Positions 8,949-18,505 are shown, counted from the first letter of the stretch. The stretch: 64,000 nucleotides of DNA from Pseudomonas proteolytica (GCF_007858275.1 NZ_VFEV01000032.1:1-64000), one strand, 5' to 3'. Numbers and translations are program-made. Notes: generated by a model from the sequence alone, not told the origin.

Positions 8949-9614
8949 TTAGCGCCGCAGGTAGGAACCGAAGTCGATATCCCCGGCACTGAGGATCGCC
9001 TGCACCCGGTTATGCACATTCAACTTGCGCAGGATCGCCGACACGTGAGCCTTCACTGTCGTCTCGGCAATTTCCAGGGTGTAGGCAATCTGTTTGTTCG
9101 ACTCGCCCTTGGTCATGCGCTCGAGTACCAGCAACTGCTTGCGGGTCAGGGCCTGGAGCAGTTCCGGGGCGAAGGCCGGGTTGTCGTGCATGCGCCGCTG
9201 GCCGGGGTTTTTCTGGGTGCGGATGATATCCGGCGGCAGGTACACGTTGCCATTGAGGATCTGCTGGATCGCCTCGGTCATCTGCGCCCGTGGCGAGGAC
9301 TTGGTGATAAACCCTACAGCACCGTAGGTAATGGCCTGCAGCACGATCTGCTTGTCCTGCTCGGCCGAGACAATCACCACCGGAATCGTCGGCGCTTCGT
9401 TGCGCAAGTTGATCAGGCCATTGAGGCCGTGCATGCCGGGCATGTTCAGGTCCAGCAGGATCAGGTCGAGGTCGTCGTGCTCCTGGGTCAGGGCCAGGGC
9501 GCTGTCCAGGTCGGCGGTTTCCATCACTTCGCTACCGGCAAAACCGTCGCTGATGACGTTATGGATCGCTTCGCGAAACAGCGGGTGATCGTCGGCAATC
9601 AGAATTTTGTACAT
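8949..9614 (-). CDS. erbR: LuxR/NarL-family response regulator ErbR/AgmR
   Basis: 221 residues. The receiver domain has an intact acidic pair D8-D9, phospho-acceptor D55 in LILLDLNMPG and the conserved lysine in GFITKSSP. The C-terminal LuxR helix-turn-helix reads LTRKQLLVLERMTKGESNK then TVKAHVSAILRKL. The sequence and location next to quinoprotein alcohol-oxidation genes match the AgmR/ErbR (ExaE-like) regulator that activates exa and pqq genes in Pseudomonas. The CXXXCW-protein gene lies 14 bases upstream on the same strand and may be cotranscribed with it. Confidence 0.85.
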   Translation of the reverse strand: MYKILIADDHPLFREAIHNVISDGFAGSEVMETADLDSALALTQEHDDLDLILLDLNMPGMHGLNGLINLRNEAPTIPVVIVSAEQDKQIVLQAITYGAVGFITKSSPRAQMTEAIQQILNGNVYLPPDIIRTQKNPGQRRMHDNPAFAPELLQALTRKQLLVLERMTKGESNKQIAYTLEIAETTVKAHVSAILRKLNVHNRVQAILSAGDIDFGSYLRR

Positions 9615-9628
9615 GGCCGTTCACCTTT

Positions 9629-10195
9629 TTATTGTGGTTGTTCAGGGGCAAGCTCAAAGGGCTCAGGGTGCGCCGCAGCGACGGGCAGCTTCGCTGCCTC
9701 CCACGCGTCCAGGCCATCGCGATACCAATACACAGCGCTATAACCCAAGGCTTTGGCCCGTTTTACCGCGTTCCAACTCAGCCAGCAATCGGAGCGGCAG
9801 TAGAACACCAACGGTTGCGCCAGGTTACCGTCGCTGTAGGTGTACAGGTGGCGGGCGAAGTAGCTTTGCCATTCGGGCGTCAGCTCGCCGTCGCCGGTAT
9901 TGGCCAGCCAATGGCTGCCGGGCAGGTTGGCGTGGGGCTGGTCTTCGATGAACTGGCCGTGTAGCCATTGCCGGCGGTAAACGTCAATCAGCACCGGGCG
10001 CGGCTGTTGTGTCAGCAGCGCCTGCAACGCCTGGGTATCGACGATGGTCGCGCCCGGCAAGTGGTCTGGGGTAGGGCTGCGGTAGAGGTTGATGCGGTAG
10101 CCGTCGCGGGAAAACAACGCGCTTGGCGCCTCGGCAGCCGCCAACAGCGGGGTCAGCGACAGCACGGCAACCAGGGTCAGTCGGGCGGGCAGCAT
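9629..10195 (-). CDS. PQQ-dependent catabolism-associated CXXXCW-motif (rhodanese-like) protein
   Basis: 188 residues. A signal peptide (MLPARLTLVAVLSLTPLLAAA) directs it to the periplasm. A rhodanese-like fold is suggested by IVDTQALQALL, VLIDVYRR and AKALGYSAVYWYRDGLDAW. The hallmark is C133-R-S-D-C137-W138, the motif that names this family. The family co-occurs with PQQ-dependent alcohol metabolism and is suspected of a redox or transport role. The exact function is unknown. It is divergent from the small peptide gene at 10355, and the intervening DNA carries the shared 16-bp element. The ATG at 10195 leads directly into the signal peptide. Confidence 0.8.
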   Translation of the reverse strand: MLPARLTLVAVLSLTPLLAAAEAPSALFSRDGYRINLYRSPTPDHLPGATIVDTQALQALLTQQPRPVLIDVYRRQWLHGQFIEDQPHANLPGSHWLANTGDGELTPEWQSYFARHLYTYSDGNLAQPLVFYCRSDCWLSWNAVKRAKALGYSAVYWYRDGLDAWEAAKLPVAAAHPEPFELAPEQPQ

Positions 10196-10275
10196 GGCAG
10201 GTACGATCCTTATAGTTATGCGCCCATTACATGCCAGTCGCGCTGCCTTGGGAATGCGACGATAGACAGCAAAAC

Positions 10276-10291
10276 CAGTACCAAAGTAGTA
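10276..10291 (+). promoter_or_regulatory. Candidate alcohol-regulon operator in a divergent promoter
   Basis: CAGTACCAAAGTAGTA lies between the CXXXCW-protein gene and the small peptide gene. It ends 63 bases before the start codon at 10355. It matches 5373-5388 at 14/16 positions and 23056-23071 at 12/16. Confidence 0.5.
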
Positions 10292-10354
10292 AATCACCCG
10301 CCGCTTGGGGGCTCTAGCATGAACGCAACGCTCATCCCCAGGAGTTGTACGATC

Positions 10355-10474
10355 ATGCGAATTCTCAAGGCGCTGCTCTTGCCGTTTTTGCTGATCCTCA
10401 GCCTGATCGGGGTCGACAAGCTCCACGGCCCGCGACCGTCGCCCATTCCTATGATGCAAGTGCATGCATCATGA
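10355..10474 (+). CDS. 39-residue hydrophobic peptide coupled to a response regulator
   Basis: The peptide MRILKALLLPFLLILSLIGV followed by DKLHGPRPSPIPMMQVHAS has a positively charged N-terminus, one hydrophobic helix and a short polar tail. This suits a small membrane peptide or a secreted leader. CAGGAG lies about nine bases before the ATG. Its TGA overlaps the ATG of the next gene in ATGA (10471-10474), giving translational coupling. I do not recognise a family. The ribosome-binding site, codon choice and coupling argue that it is real, but it may act mainly as a translational leader. Confidence 0.6.
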   Translation: MRILKALLLPFLLILSLIGVDKLHGPRPSPIPMMQVHAS

Positions 10475-11097
10475 ATATCCTGCTGGTGGACAAGCACGCG
10501 GTGGTGCGCCTGGGGTACGCCAGCCTATTGCGCCCGCTGTTGCCGGGCGTCGAAGTCCGCGAGGCGGGCAGCGGTGAAGAGGCGCTGCTGCGGGTGCAGG
10601 AAGCCGTGCCCAACCTGGTGATCAGCGGTGTCGGCCTGCCAGGCATCAGCGGCCTGGAAACCACCCGCCGCCTGCGCCAGCGCCTGCCGCAATTGCGCGT
10701 GTTGTTTTTCAGCCAGCACGATGAGCTGCCCCTGGTACGCCAGGCCCTGGATACCGGGGCGTCGGGCTATATCACCAAGGGCGCGACGCCTGCGGTGATG
10801 ACAGAATCGGTGCAACGCATCCTCGACGGCCACACCTATATCGAACAGGCCCTGGCCACCGAGCTGGCCTACCATCCGGGCGATCATCGGTTGCAGGGCA
10901 TGACGGCGCGTGAGCTGGAGATTTTCCTGATGCTGGCCAAGGGCACACCCACCCGTTCGATCGCTGATCAGCTGAGTATCAGCAGCAAGACCGTGTCCAA
11001 TCACTTGACGTTGCTCAAGAGCAAATTACAGGTGACCTCCCATGCCGAACTGGTGCACGTGGGGATTGATATGGGGCTGGTCAGGGCCGCGGGATGA
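10471..11097 (+). CDS. LuxR-family response regulator with an atypical receiver domain
   Basis: 208 residues. The domain order matches ErbR: receiver (1-120), linker, and a LuxR helix-turn-helix at 145-205 (MTARELEIFLMLAKGTPTR, SSKTVSNHLTLLKSKL). The phospho-acceptor site is lost: the position aligned to ErbR D55 is G53 in NLVISGVGLPG, and the second acidic residue is K8 (LLVDKH). The conserved Thr/Ser and Lys (GYITKG) remain. It occupies the position of EraR (PA1980) in P. aeruginosa, but no cognate sensor kinase gene is adjacent. It could act constitutively, bind a ligand or dimerise with ErbR. Confidence 0.75.
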   Translation: MNILLVDKHAVVRLGYASLLRPLLPGVEVREAGSGEEALLRVQEAVPNLVISGVGLPGISGLETTRRLRQRLPQLRVLFFSQHDELPLVRQALDTGASGYITKGATPAVMTESVQRILDGHTYIEQALATELAYHPGDHRLQGMTARELEIFLMLAKGTPTRSIADQLSISSKTVSNHLTLLKSKLQVTSHAELVHVGIDMGLVRAAG

Positions 11098-11273
11098 TCA
11101 ATATTTGATCGGGGTTGATAGCGTTAGATTATGGCCTTAATGCTTTTGATGTTGGCGCTCAATTGAACGGGCCAAAATGGATCCAAAATATGAAAAAAAC
11201 CTCGATTAAATGAGTTTTATCATCCCAAGGCGCTTACAAATTCAGCGTATCTATGCAGAATTGTCCTACAAGT

Positions 11274-11290
11274 AATGGCACCGTGCCATT
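11274..11290. promoter_or_regulatory. 17-bp palindrome before the adhesin gene
   Basis: AATGGCAC-C-GTGCCATT is a perfect 8-1-8 inverted repeat centred about 33 bases upstream of the tpsA start codon. The surrounding 11098-11314 interval is AT-richer than its neighbours and holds no gene. The palindrome could be an operator or a 5' UTR hairpin. Confidence 0.4.
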
Positions 11291-11314
11291 TAGTGCTCAG
11301 GGACGACCTCAGTC

Positions 11315-14300
11315 ATGAACCGCATTTTCAGTGTGATCTGGAATCACAGCCTTAACGCGTGGGTGGTTGCCAGCGAAAACGCCAGCCGACAGGGCAAGCG
11401 CGGTAGCGTTGGTGCGGTTCATGACGTGGAAGATAGCGAGCTGTGCGCCCCGTTGCGCACCTTGCAGTTTGCGATTGCGCTGATACTCGGCGGTGCCATC
11501 CTGGTGCCGGCCTCCGCGCTGGCATCTGGCTTGCCTACCGGTGGTCAGGTGGTGTTGGGCAATGGGCAAATTCTTACGCCCGACCAGCAGCAGATGGTCA
11601 TCAACCAAACCACGCAAAAACTCGCCATCGACTGGCAGAGCTTCAACATCGGTGCCGACAAGAAGGTCACCTTCGTCCAGCCCGGTAAGGACTCCGTGGC
11701 CCTGAACCGCGTGATCGGCAGTGATGGCTCGAAGATCATGGGCCAACTGAACGCCAATGGGCAGGTGTTCCTGGTCAACCCCAATGGCGTGCTATTCGGC
11801 AAAGGCTCGTCGGTGGATGTCGGTGGCCTGGTGGCCTCGACCCTGGATATAACCAACAGCGACTTTGCCGCCGGCAACTATAAGTTCCAGGGCAAAGGCA
11901 GTGCCGACAATGCCAGTGTGGTCAACCAGGGCACGCTCAAGGCTGGCGACGGCGGCGCGGTGGCGCTGCTGGGCGGGACCGTGAGCAACCAGGGGGTGAT
12001 CGCCGCCAAGCTGGGCAGCGTGGCTCTGGCCGCCGGCAATAAGGTGACATTGGACTTTGCCGGCGACGGCCTGCTCAACGTACAGGTGGATGAAGCCACC
12101 AAGAATGCCCTGGTGGAAAACCGCCAATTGATCCAGGCCGACGGCGGCCAGGTGATCATGACCGCCAAGGCCAGCGACGCCTTGCTGCAAACCGTGGTCA
12201 ACAACACCGGGGTGATCGAAGCCCATACCCTGGGCGAGAAGGGCGGCAAGATCGTCCTGCTCGGCGGTTTTGACGGTGGCACGGTGCAAGTGGCCGGTAC
12301 CCTGGATGCCTCGGCACCGAGCGGCGGCAATGGTGGGTTTATCGAGACCTCCGGTGCCCACGTCAAGGTGGCCGACAGCGCACAAATCACCACGGCAGCG
12401 GCCAAGGGCAAGACCGGCAACTGGCTGATCGACCCGACTGACTACACCATCGCCGCGACCGGTGGCGACATCACCGGGGCCGCTGTCAGCGACCGGTTGA
12501 AAACCACCAATATGACCGTTGCGACCGTCGCCACCGGTTCCGGCGCGGGCAATATCAACGTCAACGACACTGTGGTCTGGAACGCCAACACCCTGACCCT
12601 GACCGCCCACAACAACGTCAATATCAACAAGGAAATGTTCGGCTCCGGCAGCGCCAAACTGGCCGTGGAATATGGCCAGGGTGCAGTCGCAGCGGGCAGT
12701 ACCAGCAGCATCAATATCAAGGCCCCGGTCAACCTGGCGGCAGGGCAGAATTTCAGCACCAGGCAAGGCAGCGACGGCACGCGTGTGGACTACACCGTGA
12801 TCACCAGCCTCGGTGCGATGGGCAGCGTCACTGGCCTGGACCTGCAAGGGATCAATGGCGCGTTGAGCGGCAACTTTGTGCTGGGTAGCAATATCAACGC
12901 CGCAGCCACGGCTACCTGGAACGGCGGTAAGGGCTTCGATTCCCTGGGCACGGTCGCAGGCGGCGAGTTTACCGGCACGTTTGATGGGCTGGGCCACAGC
13001 ATCAGTAACCTGAGCATGAATCGCACCACCACCGATGCCGGCTTGTTCGGCGCTGTGAGTGCCACCGGCGCGGTGCGCAATGTGGGGTTGACCAATGTGT
13101 CGATCGCGTTGACGGGCACGCTGGTCGACGTCTTCCCGTCGATCTACGCCGTCGGCGCCTTGGTGGGTTACAACCGTGGGTGGGTCGACAACAGCTACGC
13201 CAGCGGTGCGGTCACCGGCACCGACTATGTACAACTGGGCGGCCTGGTGGGCACCAACACCGGTATCGTCAGCAACAGCCATACCGCAGGCACCGTGACG
13301 TCCACCAACTACGCCGGCGCGGCGGGGCTGGTCTCGTTGAACACCGACACGGGTATTGTGCGCAACAGCTATTCCACGGCGAATGTGATCGGTTTGCGCG
13401 GGGCGGGGCTTGGCGGCCTGGTGGTGCGCAACGAGGGGCGCATCGAAAACAGCAGTGCGACGGGGAATGTCACCAGTACGACTAACGCGCAGTACAACGG
13501 TGGTCTGGTTTCGGCCAATCGGGCGACGGGGGTCATCACCAACAGTTACGCCACGGGTAACGTTACCGGTGGCGGCACGGCGGGTGGGCTGGTGGGTAAC
13601 AACTTCTTGGGCGGGCAGATCACCAACAGCTACGCCACCGGCAATGTGGGTATCAACGGGGTCGGCAGCGGCGCGTACAACGGTGGCTTGGTTGGCGCCA
13701 ATCGGGGCAGTTTGAGCAACGTCTACAGTACCGGCTCGGTAACCGGCGCCCTCACCAATACGGCCAACAATGGTGGGCTGGTGGGGCTCAATGCCGGAGG
13801 CACCATCGTCAATGCCTATTCGGTGGGCAAGGTCACCGGTTCCGCTTCGGGCGGCCTGATTGGCCGGCACAGCGGTGGTTCGGTCACCAGCGGCTACTAC
13901 AACATGACTGTCAACCCAGGGCTTTCAGGCTGGGGTAACGACGTCAGTACCGGTGATGTAGGTACCGGTGCCGCAGTGGGCTTGAGTTCCGCGCAAATGA
14001 AGCAGACCTCCAGCTTCCAGGGCTTTAACTTCAGCGCTTCACCCGGCGCAACAGGCAATGCCTGGGTGATGGTCAATGCTGATAGCAGCGGCATCAACAA
14101 CGGCAGCAGTGGCACGCTGCCGATGCTGGCCAGCGAGTATTCCACGACCATCACCAACGCCCACCAACTGCAGTTGGTGGCCATGGACCGCAACGCCACA
14201 TACACCCTGGGTCGCGATATCGTCGCCGGGGCCACGGCGGGAACGACTGATGTGTGGAATGGCACTTTTGTGCAACTGGGCGAGGCCAATCGAGGGATAA

Positions 14301-17300
14301 ATTTCACGGGCAGCCTTGACGGCCAAGGGCACGTGATCAAAAACCTGAAGATTGACCGCGGCAATCAGCAATATAACGGGCTGTTTGGTGCGATCTCCGA
14401 GACGGGACGCGTCAGTAACCTGGGGCTTGACGGTGGCAGTATCAGCGGCGCGGCTTACACCGGTTCCATTGTCGGTTACAGCCTCGGGACGCTGACGGGC
14501 ACTTTCTCCAGTGCGACGGTGACAGCTGAGGTCTATGCCGGTGGCTTGGTTGGGCAGCAAGGAGGGGGCAGTATTTCCAACTCCTATTTCAGCGGCTCTG
14601 TGACGGCAACGGCTGACTTGGCTGGCGGTTTGGTTGGGCAACTGGACGGCGGCAGCTTATCGAACAACTTCGTCAGTGGCCGGGTGACGGCTAGCTCGGG
14701 AAATGGGTTCGCTGGTGGGATCATGGGTTCCAATTTCGGTAATACCGTGTCTTCCGGCAATTTCTGGGACACCAACGCGACGGGGCAGCTTTATGCCGAG
14801 GGCGAGTGGATGGTGTTGCCGACTCAATCCGGTGGACTGACCACAACACAAATCCAGACCCTATCCACCTTTTCCAACGCCGGCTGGGACCTGGACAAGA
14901 CCTGGGTGGTTTACAACGGTGGTTCTGGCCCGCTGCTGCGCAGCTTCATGACCCAGTTGAACGTGGTGGCTGGCGACGTCACGAAAACCTACGACGGCAC
15001 TGCCTTCGGCGGCGCCTATACGCCAAACCTTGACGCCGACAGTCGACTGACCGGCTCACTGGTGTTGGGCGGCACTGGCGTCGGTGCGATCAATGCTGGC
15101 GACTACAGCCTGAAATTGAGCGGACTTGCCTCGACAGGTGGGCAGTTCGGCTATTCGATCAACTACATCGACGGCACCTTGTCGGTGAACAAGGCCACCC
15201 TGAGCACGGCTGGCACCACGGTCAACAACAAAGTGTATGACGGCACCACTGTCGCCACCCTGGGCGGTCATACGCTGTTCGGGCTGGTTGCCGCAGACAT
15301 CGACAAGGTGACGTTGAGCGCTGCCTTTACCAGCAAAGACGCCGGCACTGGCATCCAGGTTGACCTGGGCCTGGGCGGCATCGCGGCAGGCAACTACAGA
15401 CTCGATACCAGCAGCCCGCTGAGCGCCAATATTACCCCCAGAGCCTTGAGCATCACTGGCCTGACGGCCGACAGCAAGGTCTATGACGGCACGACCTCCG
15501 TCAGTCTCCAGCCGTTTGCTCATCTCAGTGGCCTGGTGGTTGGCGAATCAGTGAGCATGACCTTGAGCGGTCAATTCGCCGACGCCAATGCCGCCAACGG
15601 GAAAAACGTGCAGATTAACGTGGCCCTGGGCGACGCCGGCGGCCTTGCCCGCAACTACAACATAAACCCTCTGGACATCAGCCCGGTGCTTGCCAACATC
15701 ACCCAGAAGGTCCTGACCATCAGCGGCCTGACGGCGAACAAGATCTACGATGGCAGCGCTTCGGTGGCCTTGAGCGGTGGCACCCTCAATGGCCTGGTGG
15801 GCACGCAGACCCTGGGGTTTGACGCTATCGGCAACTTTGCGGACAAACATGCGGGTGTCGGCAAGGCCGTGACGGTTGCCGGTGTGACCTTGAGTAACGG
15901 CTCGGGGCTTGCGCAAAATTACACGGTCAGCCAGCCGGGCGCTCTGAGCGGTGACATTTTCAAGGCAGTCATCAGTGGCATCAGCGGCTTGACTGCACTC
16001 AGCAAGGTCTACAACGGCAATACCGACGCAGCCCTCAGCTCCCTAGGTGCGACGATCAACGGAAAAGTCAGCGGGGATGACGTGGTATTGGCCAGCGCCG
16101 CCAGCGAGTTCACCAACAAGAATGCCGGCAATGACAAGACGGTCCTGATCAGCAATATCACCCTGTCAGGCAGCGACCTGGGCAACTACACCTTCGTCAA
16201 CAACACGGCCACGGCCACGGCCAGTATTACGCCCAAGGCCCTGGCCATCATCGGCATGAGCGTTGTCGACAAAGTCTATGACGGTCGCCTCTCGGCCACG
16301 CTGAGCGGCGGTTCGCTGAGTGGTTTGGTTGGGAATGAAACCCTCGGGGTGACAGGTCTTACCGCCACCTTTGCGGACAAAAACGTCGGCATCGACAAGG
16401 TCGTGACGGCCAGCGGTACAACCCTGGTCAATGGTGGCAACGGCGGCCTGGCCAGTAACTACAGCCTTGCCAATCCAACGGGATGGACTGCCGATATCAC
16501 CGCCAAGACCCTGACCGTTTCCGGGATCACCGCCAATAGCAAGATTTACGACGGCACCACGGCGGCCACTTTATCCGGTGGCGTGCTCAGCGGTTTGGTC
16601 AGCGGTGAAACCTTGAGCCTCAGCACATTGGCCGGGGTGTTCCTGGACGCCAACGTCGGTAATGCCAAAACGGTCACCGTCAGCGGTGGCGGCTTGGCCG
16701 ATGGTACCGGCTTGGCCAGTAACTACATCCTGCGCAGCCCCACGGGCTTGAGCGCTAATATCAGCGCCAAGGCCCTGACCATCACCGGCCTGACTGCCAA
16801 CGGCAAGGTATATGACGGCAACAACCTCGCCAGCCTCAGCGGTGGTGCGTTGGATGGTTTGGTGGGCAGCGAAACCCTCGGCGTCACCGGCCTCAGCGCG
16901 ACATTCAGTGATAAAAACGCCGGCACCGGCAAGACCGTGACCGCCAGCGGCGCCACCCTGGTCAATGGCGGTAACGGCGGCCTGGCGAGCAACTACAGCA
17001 TCAGCAATCCCATGGGCTTGAGTGCCGATATCAGCGCCAAGGCCCTGACCATCAGCGGCATGCACGCCAACGGCAAGGTGTATGACGGCAACAACCTCGC
17101 CAGCCTCAGCGGTGGTGCGTTGGATGGTCTGGTGGGCAGCGAAACCCTCGGCGTCACCGGCCTTAGCGCTACGTTCAGCGATAAAAACGCTGGCACCGGC
17201 AAGACCGTAACCGCCAGCGGCGCCACCCTGGTCAATGGCAGCAACGGCGGCCTGGCGAGCAACTACAGCATTAGCAACCCCATGGGCCTGAGCGCCGACA

Positions 17301-18505
17301 TCAGTGCCAAGGCCCTGACGCTCACTGGCGTGACAGCGGGCGGCAAGGTCTATGACGGCACTAACGCGGCGACCCTCAGCGGTGGTGTCCTGAATGGCCT
17401 GGTGGGCTCCGAGAGCCTTGGCGTGACAGGTCTTGGTGCAACGTTCGACGATAAAAACGCGGGGATCGGCAAGACCGTAACCGCCAGCGGCGCCACCCTG
17501 GTCAATGGCAGCAACGGCGGCCTGGCGAGCAACTACAGCCTTAGCAATCCTGTGGGCCTGAGCGCCGATATCAGCGCCAAGGCCCTGACCATCAGCGGCA
17601 TGCAGGCCAACGGCAAAGTTTATGACGGCAACAACCTCGCCAGCCTCAGCGGTGGCGCGTTGGATGGTCTGGTGGGCGGCGAAACCCTCGGCGTCACCGG
17701 CCTCAGCGCTACGTTCAGCGATAAAAACGCCGGCACCGGCAAGACCGTGACCGCCAGCGGCGCCACCCTGGTCAATGGCAGCAACGGCGGCCTGGCGAGC
17801 AACTACAGCATCAGCAACCCCACTGGCCTGAGCGCCGATATCAGCGCCAAAACCCTGAACGTCACCGGCATCACCGCGGGCAACAAGGTCTACGACGCCG
17901 CTACTGGCGCGGTGCTGAACCTGGCGGGTGCCGGTTTCAACGGCTTGGTGAGCGGTGACGATGTGTCTGTGCTCTCGGCCACCGGTAATTTCAGCGACAA
18001 AAATGCGGCCACCGGCAAAGCCGTGAATATCAGCGATATCACACTGGCCGGTGTGGACCTGGGCAACTATCAGGTCAGCCGCACGGCAGCCACTACGGCC
18101 GATATCACCAAGGCGGTGCTGAACGTCACCGTGGGCGATACGAGGGTCGCGCAAGGCCAAACCCCCGTGTTCGATGTGGCCTATGACGGGCTGCTCGGCA
18201 CTGACAGCGTGGCTTCAGACCTGAGCGGCAGCCTGCTGTTCAGCGCACCTTCGAGTGCCAGCGCCGGTGAGTATCAGGTCAGTGCTTCGGGCCTGTCTGC
18301 CACCAACTACCAGATCGCTTACATCGATGGCCTGCTGACGGTGGATGCACCGCCGTTGGCGCCGCTGCAAACCGTGGTCGAAGTCGTCGAGCCATTGCGC
18401 AATCTGCCCAAGCCGACACAGGCCCCGGTACCCAGCGGGCTGCAACTGCCCAATGACCTCTATACCCTCGTTGACCAAGGCTTGCGCCTTCCAGAAGGAC
18501 TCTGA
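11315..18505 (+). CDS. Two-partner secretion exoprotein TpsA (filamentous hemagglutinin/HMW-like adhesin)
   Basis: 2396 residues. It opens with an extended signal peptide region (MNRIFSVIWNHSLNAWVVAS), then a hydrophobic signal ending ASALASG near residue 70. Next comes the TPS secretion domain with NGQVFLVNPNGVLFGKGSSV. Two blocks of GLUG-type repeats follow (about 13140-13910 and 14440-14770; GGLV.....NSYATGNVTG). Then come about twelve YDG-type repeats of 85-90 residues (KVYDGTT..., about 14970-18100) and a terminal MBG-like unit. No C-terminal toxin or CDI module is visible, so surface adhesion or biofilm is the likely role. The start is ATG at 11315. The partner transporter follows after 3 bases. 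Confidence 0.9.
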   Translation: MNRIFSVIWNHSLNAWVVASENASRQGKRGSVGAVHDVEDSELCAPLRTLQFAIALILGGAILVPASALASGLPTGGQVVLGNGQILTPDQQQMVINQTTQKLAIDWQSFNIGADKKVTFVQPGKDSVALNRVIGSDGSKIMGQLNANGQVFLVNPNGVLFGKGSSVDVGGLVASTLDITNSDFAAGNYKFQGKGSADNASVVNQGTLKAGDGGAVALLGGTVSNQGVIAAKLGSVALAAGNKVTLDFAGDGLLNVQVDEATKNALVENRQLIQADGGQVIMTAKASDALLQTVVNNTGVIEAHTLGEKGGKIVLLGGFDGGTVQVAGTLDASAPSGGNGGFIETSGAHVKVADSAQITTAAAKGKTGNWLIDPTDYTIAATGGDITGAAVSDRLKTTNMTVATVATGSGAGNINVNDTVVWNANTLTLTAHNNVNINKEMFGSGSAKLAVEYGQGAVAAGSTSSINIKAPVNLAAGQNFSTRQGSDGTRVDYTVITSLGAMGSVTGLDLQGINGALSGNFVLGSNINAAATATWNGGKGFDSLGTVAGGEFTGTFDGLGHSISNLSMNRTTTDAGLFGAVSATGAVRNVGLTNVSIALTGTLVDVFPSIYAVGALVGYNRGWVDNSYASGAVTGTDYVQLGGLVGTNTGIVSNSHTAGTVTSTNYAGAAGLVSLNTDTGIVRNSYSTANVIGLRGAGLGGLVVRNEGRIENSSATGNVTSTTNAQYNGGLVSANRATGVITNSYATGNVTGGGTAGGLVGNNFLGGQITNSYATGNVGINGVGSGAYNGGLVGANRGSLSNVYSTGSVTGALTNTANNGGLVGLNAGGTIVNAYSVGKVTGSASGGLIGRHSGGSVTSGYYNMTVNPGLSGWGNDVSTGDVGTGAAVGLSSAQMKQTSSFQGFNFSASPGATGNAWVMVNADSSGINNGSSGTLPMLASEYSTTITNAHQLQLVAMDRNATYTLGRDIVAGATAGTTDVWNGTFVQLGEANRGINFTGSLDGQGHVIKNLKIDRGNQQYNGLFGAISETGRVSNLGLDGGSISGAAYTGSIVGYSLGTLTGTFSSATVTAEVYAGGLVGQQGGGSISNSYFSGSVTATADLAGGLVGQLDGGSLSNNFVSGRVTASSGNGFAGGIMGSNFGNTVSSGNFWDTNATGQLYAEGEWMVLPTQSGGLTTTQIQTLSTFSNAGWDLDKTWVVYNGGSGPLLRSFMTQLNVVAGDVTKTYDGTAFGGAYTPNLDADSRLTGSLVLGGTGVGAINAGDYSLKLSGLASTGGQFGYSINYIDGTLSVNKATLSTAGTTVNNKVYDGTTVATLGGHTLFGLVAADIDKVTLSAAFTSKDAGTGIQVDLGLGGIAAGNYRLDTSSPLSANITPRALSITGLTADSKVYDGTTSVSLQPFAHLSGLVVGESVSMTLSGQFADANAANGKNVQINVALGDAGGLARNYNINPLDISPVLANITQKVLTISGLTANKIYDGSASVALSGGTLNGLVGTQTLGFDAIGNFADKHAGVGKAVTVAGVTLSNGSGLAQNYTVSQPGALSGDIFKAVISGISGLTALSKVYNGNTDAALSSLGATINGKVSGDDVVLASAASEFTNKNAGNDKTVLISNITLSGSDLGNYTFVNNTATATASITPKALAIIGMSVVDKVYDGRLSATLSGGSLSGLVGNETLGVTGLTATFADKNVGIDKVVTASGTTLVNGGNGGLASNYSLANPTGWTADITAKTLTVSGITANSKIYDGTTAATLSGGVLSGLVSGETLSLSTLAGVFLDANVGNAKTVTVSGGGLADGTGLASNYILRSPTGLSANISAKALTITGLTANGKVYDGNNLASLSGGALDGLVGSETLGVTGLSATFSDKNAGTGKTVTASGATLVNGGNGGLASNYSISNPMGLSADISAKALTISGMHANGKVYDGNNLASLSGGALDGLVGSETLGVTGLSATFSDKNAGTGKTVTASGATLVNGSNGGLASNYSISNPMGLSADISAKALTLTGVTAGGKVYDGTNAATLSGGVLNGLVGSESLGVTGLGATFDDKNAGIGKTVTASGATLVNGSNGGLASNYSLSNPVGLSADISAKALTISGMQANGKVYDGNNLASLSGGALDGLVGGETLGVTGLSATFSDKNAGTGKTVTASGATLVNGSNGGLASNYSISNPTGLSADISAKTLNVTGITAGNKVYDAATGAVLNLAGAGFNGLVSGDDVSVLSATGNFSDKNAATGKAVNISDITLAGVDLGNYQVSRTAATTADITKAVLNVTVGDTRVAQGQTPVFDVAYDGLLGTDSVASDLSGSLLFSAPSSASAGEYQVSASGLSATNYQIAYIDGLLTVDAPPLAPLQTVVEVVEPLRNLPKPTQAPVPSGLQLPNDLYTLVDQGLRLPEGL
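16777..17856 (+). repeat. Four tandem 270-bp units inside the adhesin gene
   Basis: Four consecutive in-frame 270-base units start near 16777, 17047, 17317 and 17587. Units 1, 2 and 4 are nearly identical (NGKVYDGNNLASLSGGALDG...). Unit 3 is diverged in its first half (GGKVYDGTNAATLSGGVLNG) but shares the second half. The pattern fits recent unequal recombination with gene conversion. Confidence 0.85.

Noticed and set aside
16571..18160. 529-codon minus-strand frame opposite the adhesin repeats
   Set aside because: It mirrors the YDG repeats and shows the same 270-base periodicity. It is a shadow frame.
11315..18505. Contact-dependent inhibition toxin (CdiA) identity for the adhesin
   Set aside because: There is no VENN-type motif, variable toxin end or immunity gene. 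The C-terminus is repeat-derived and the transporter gene follows directly.
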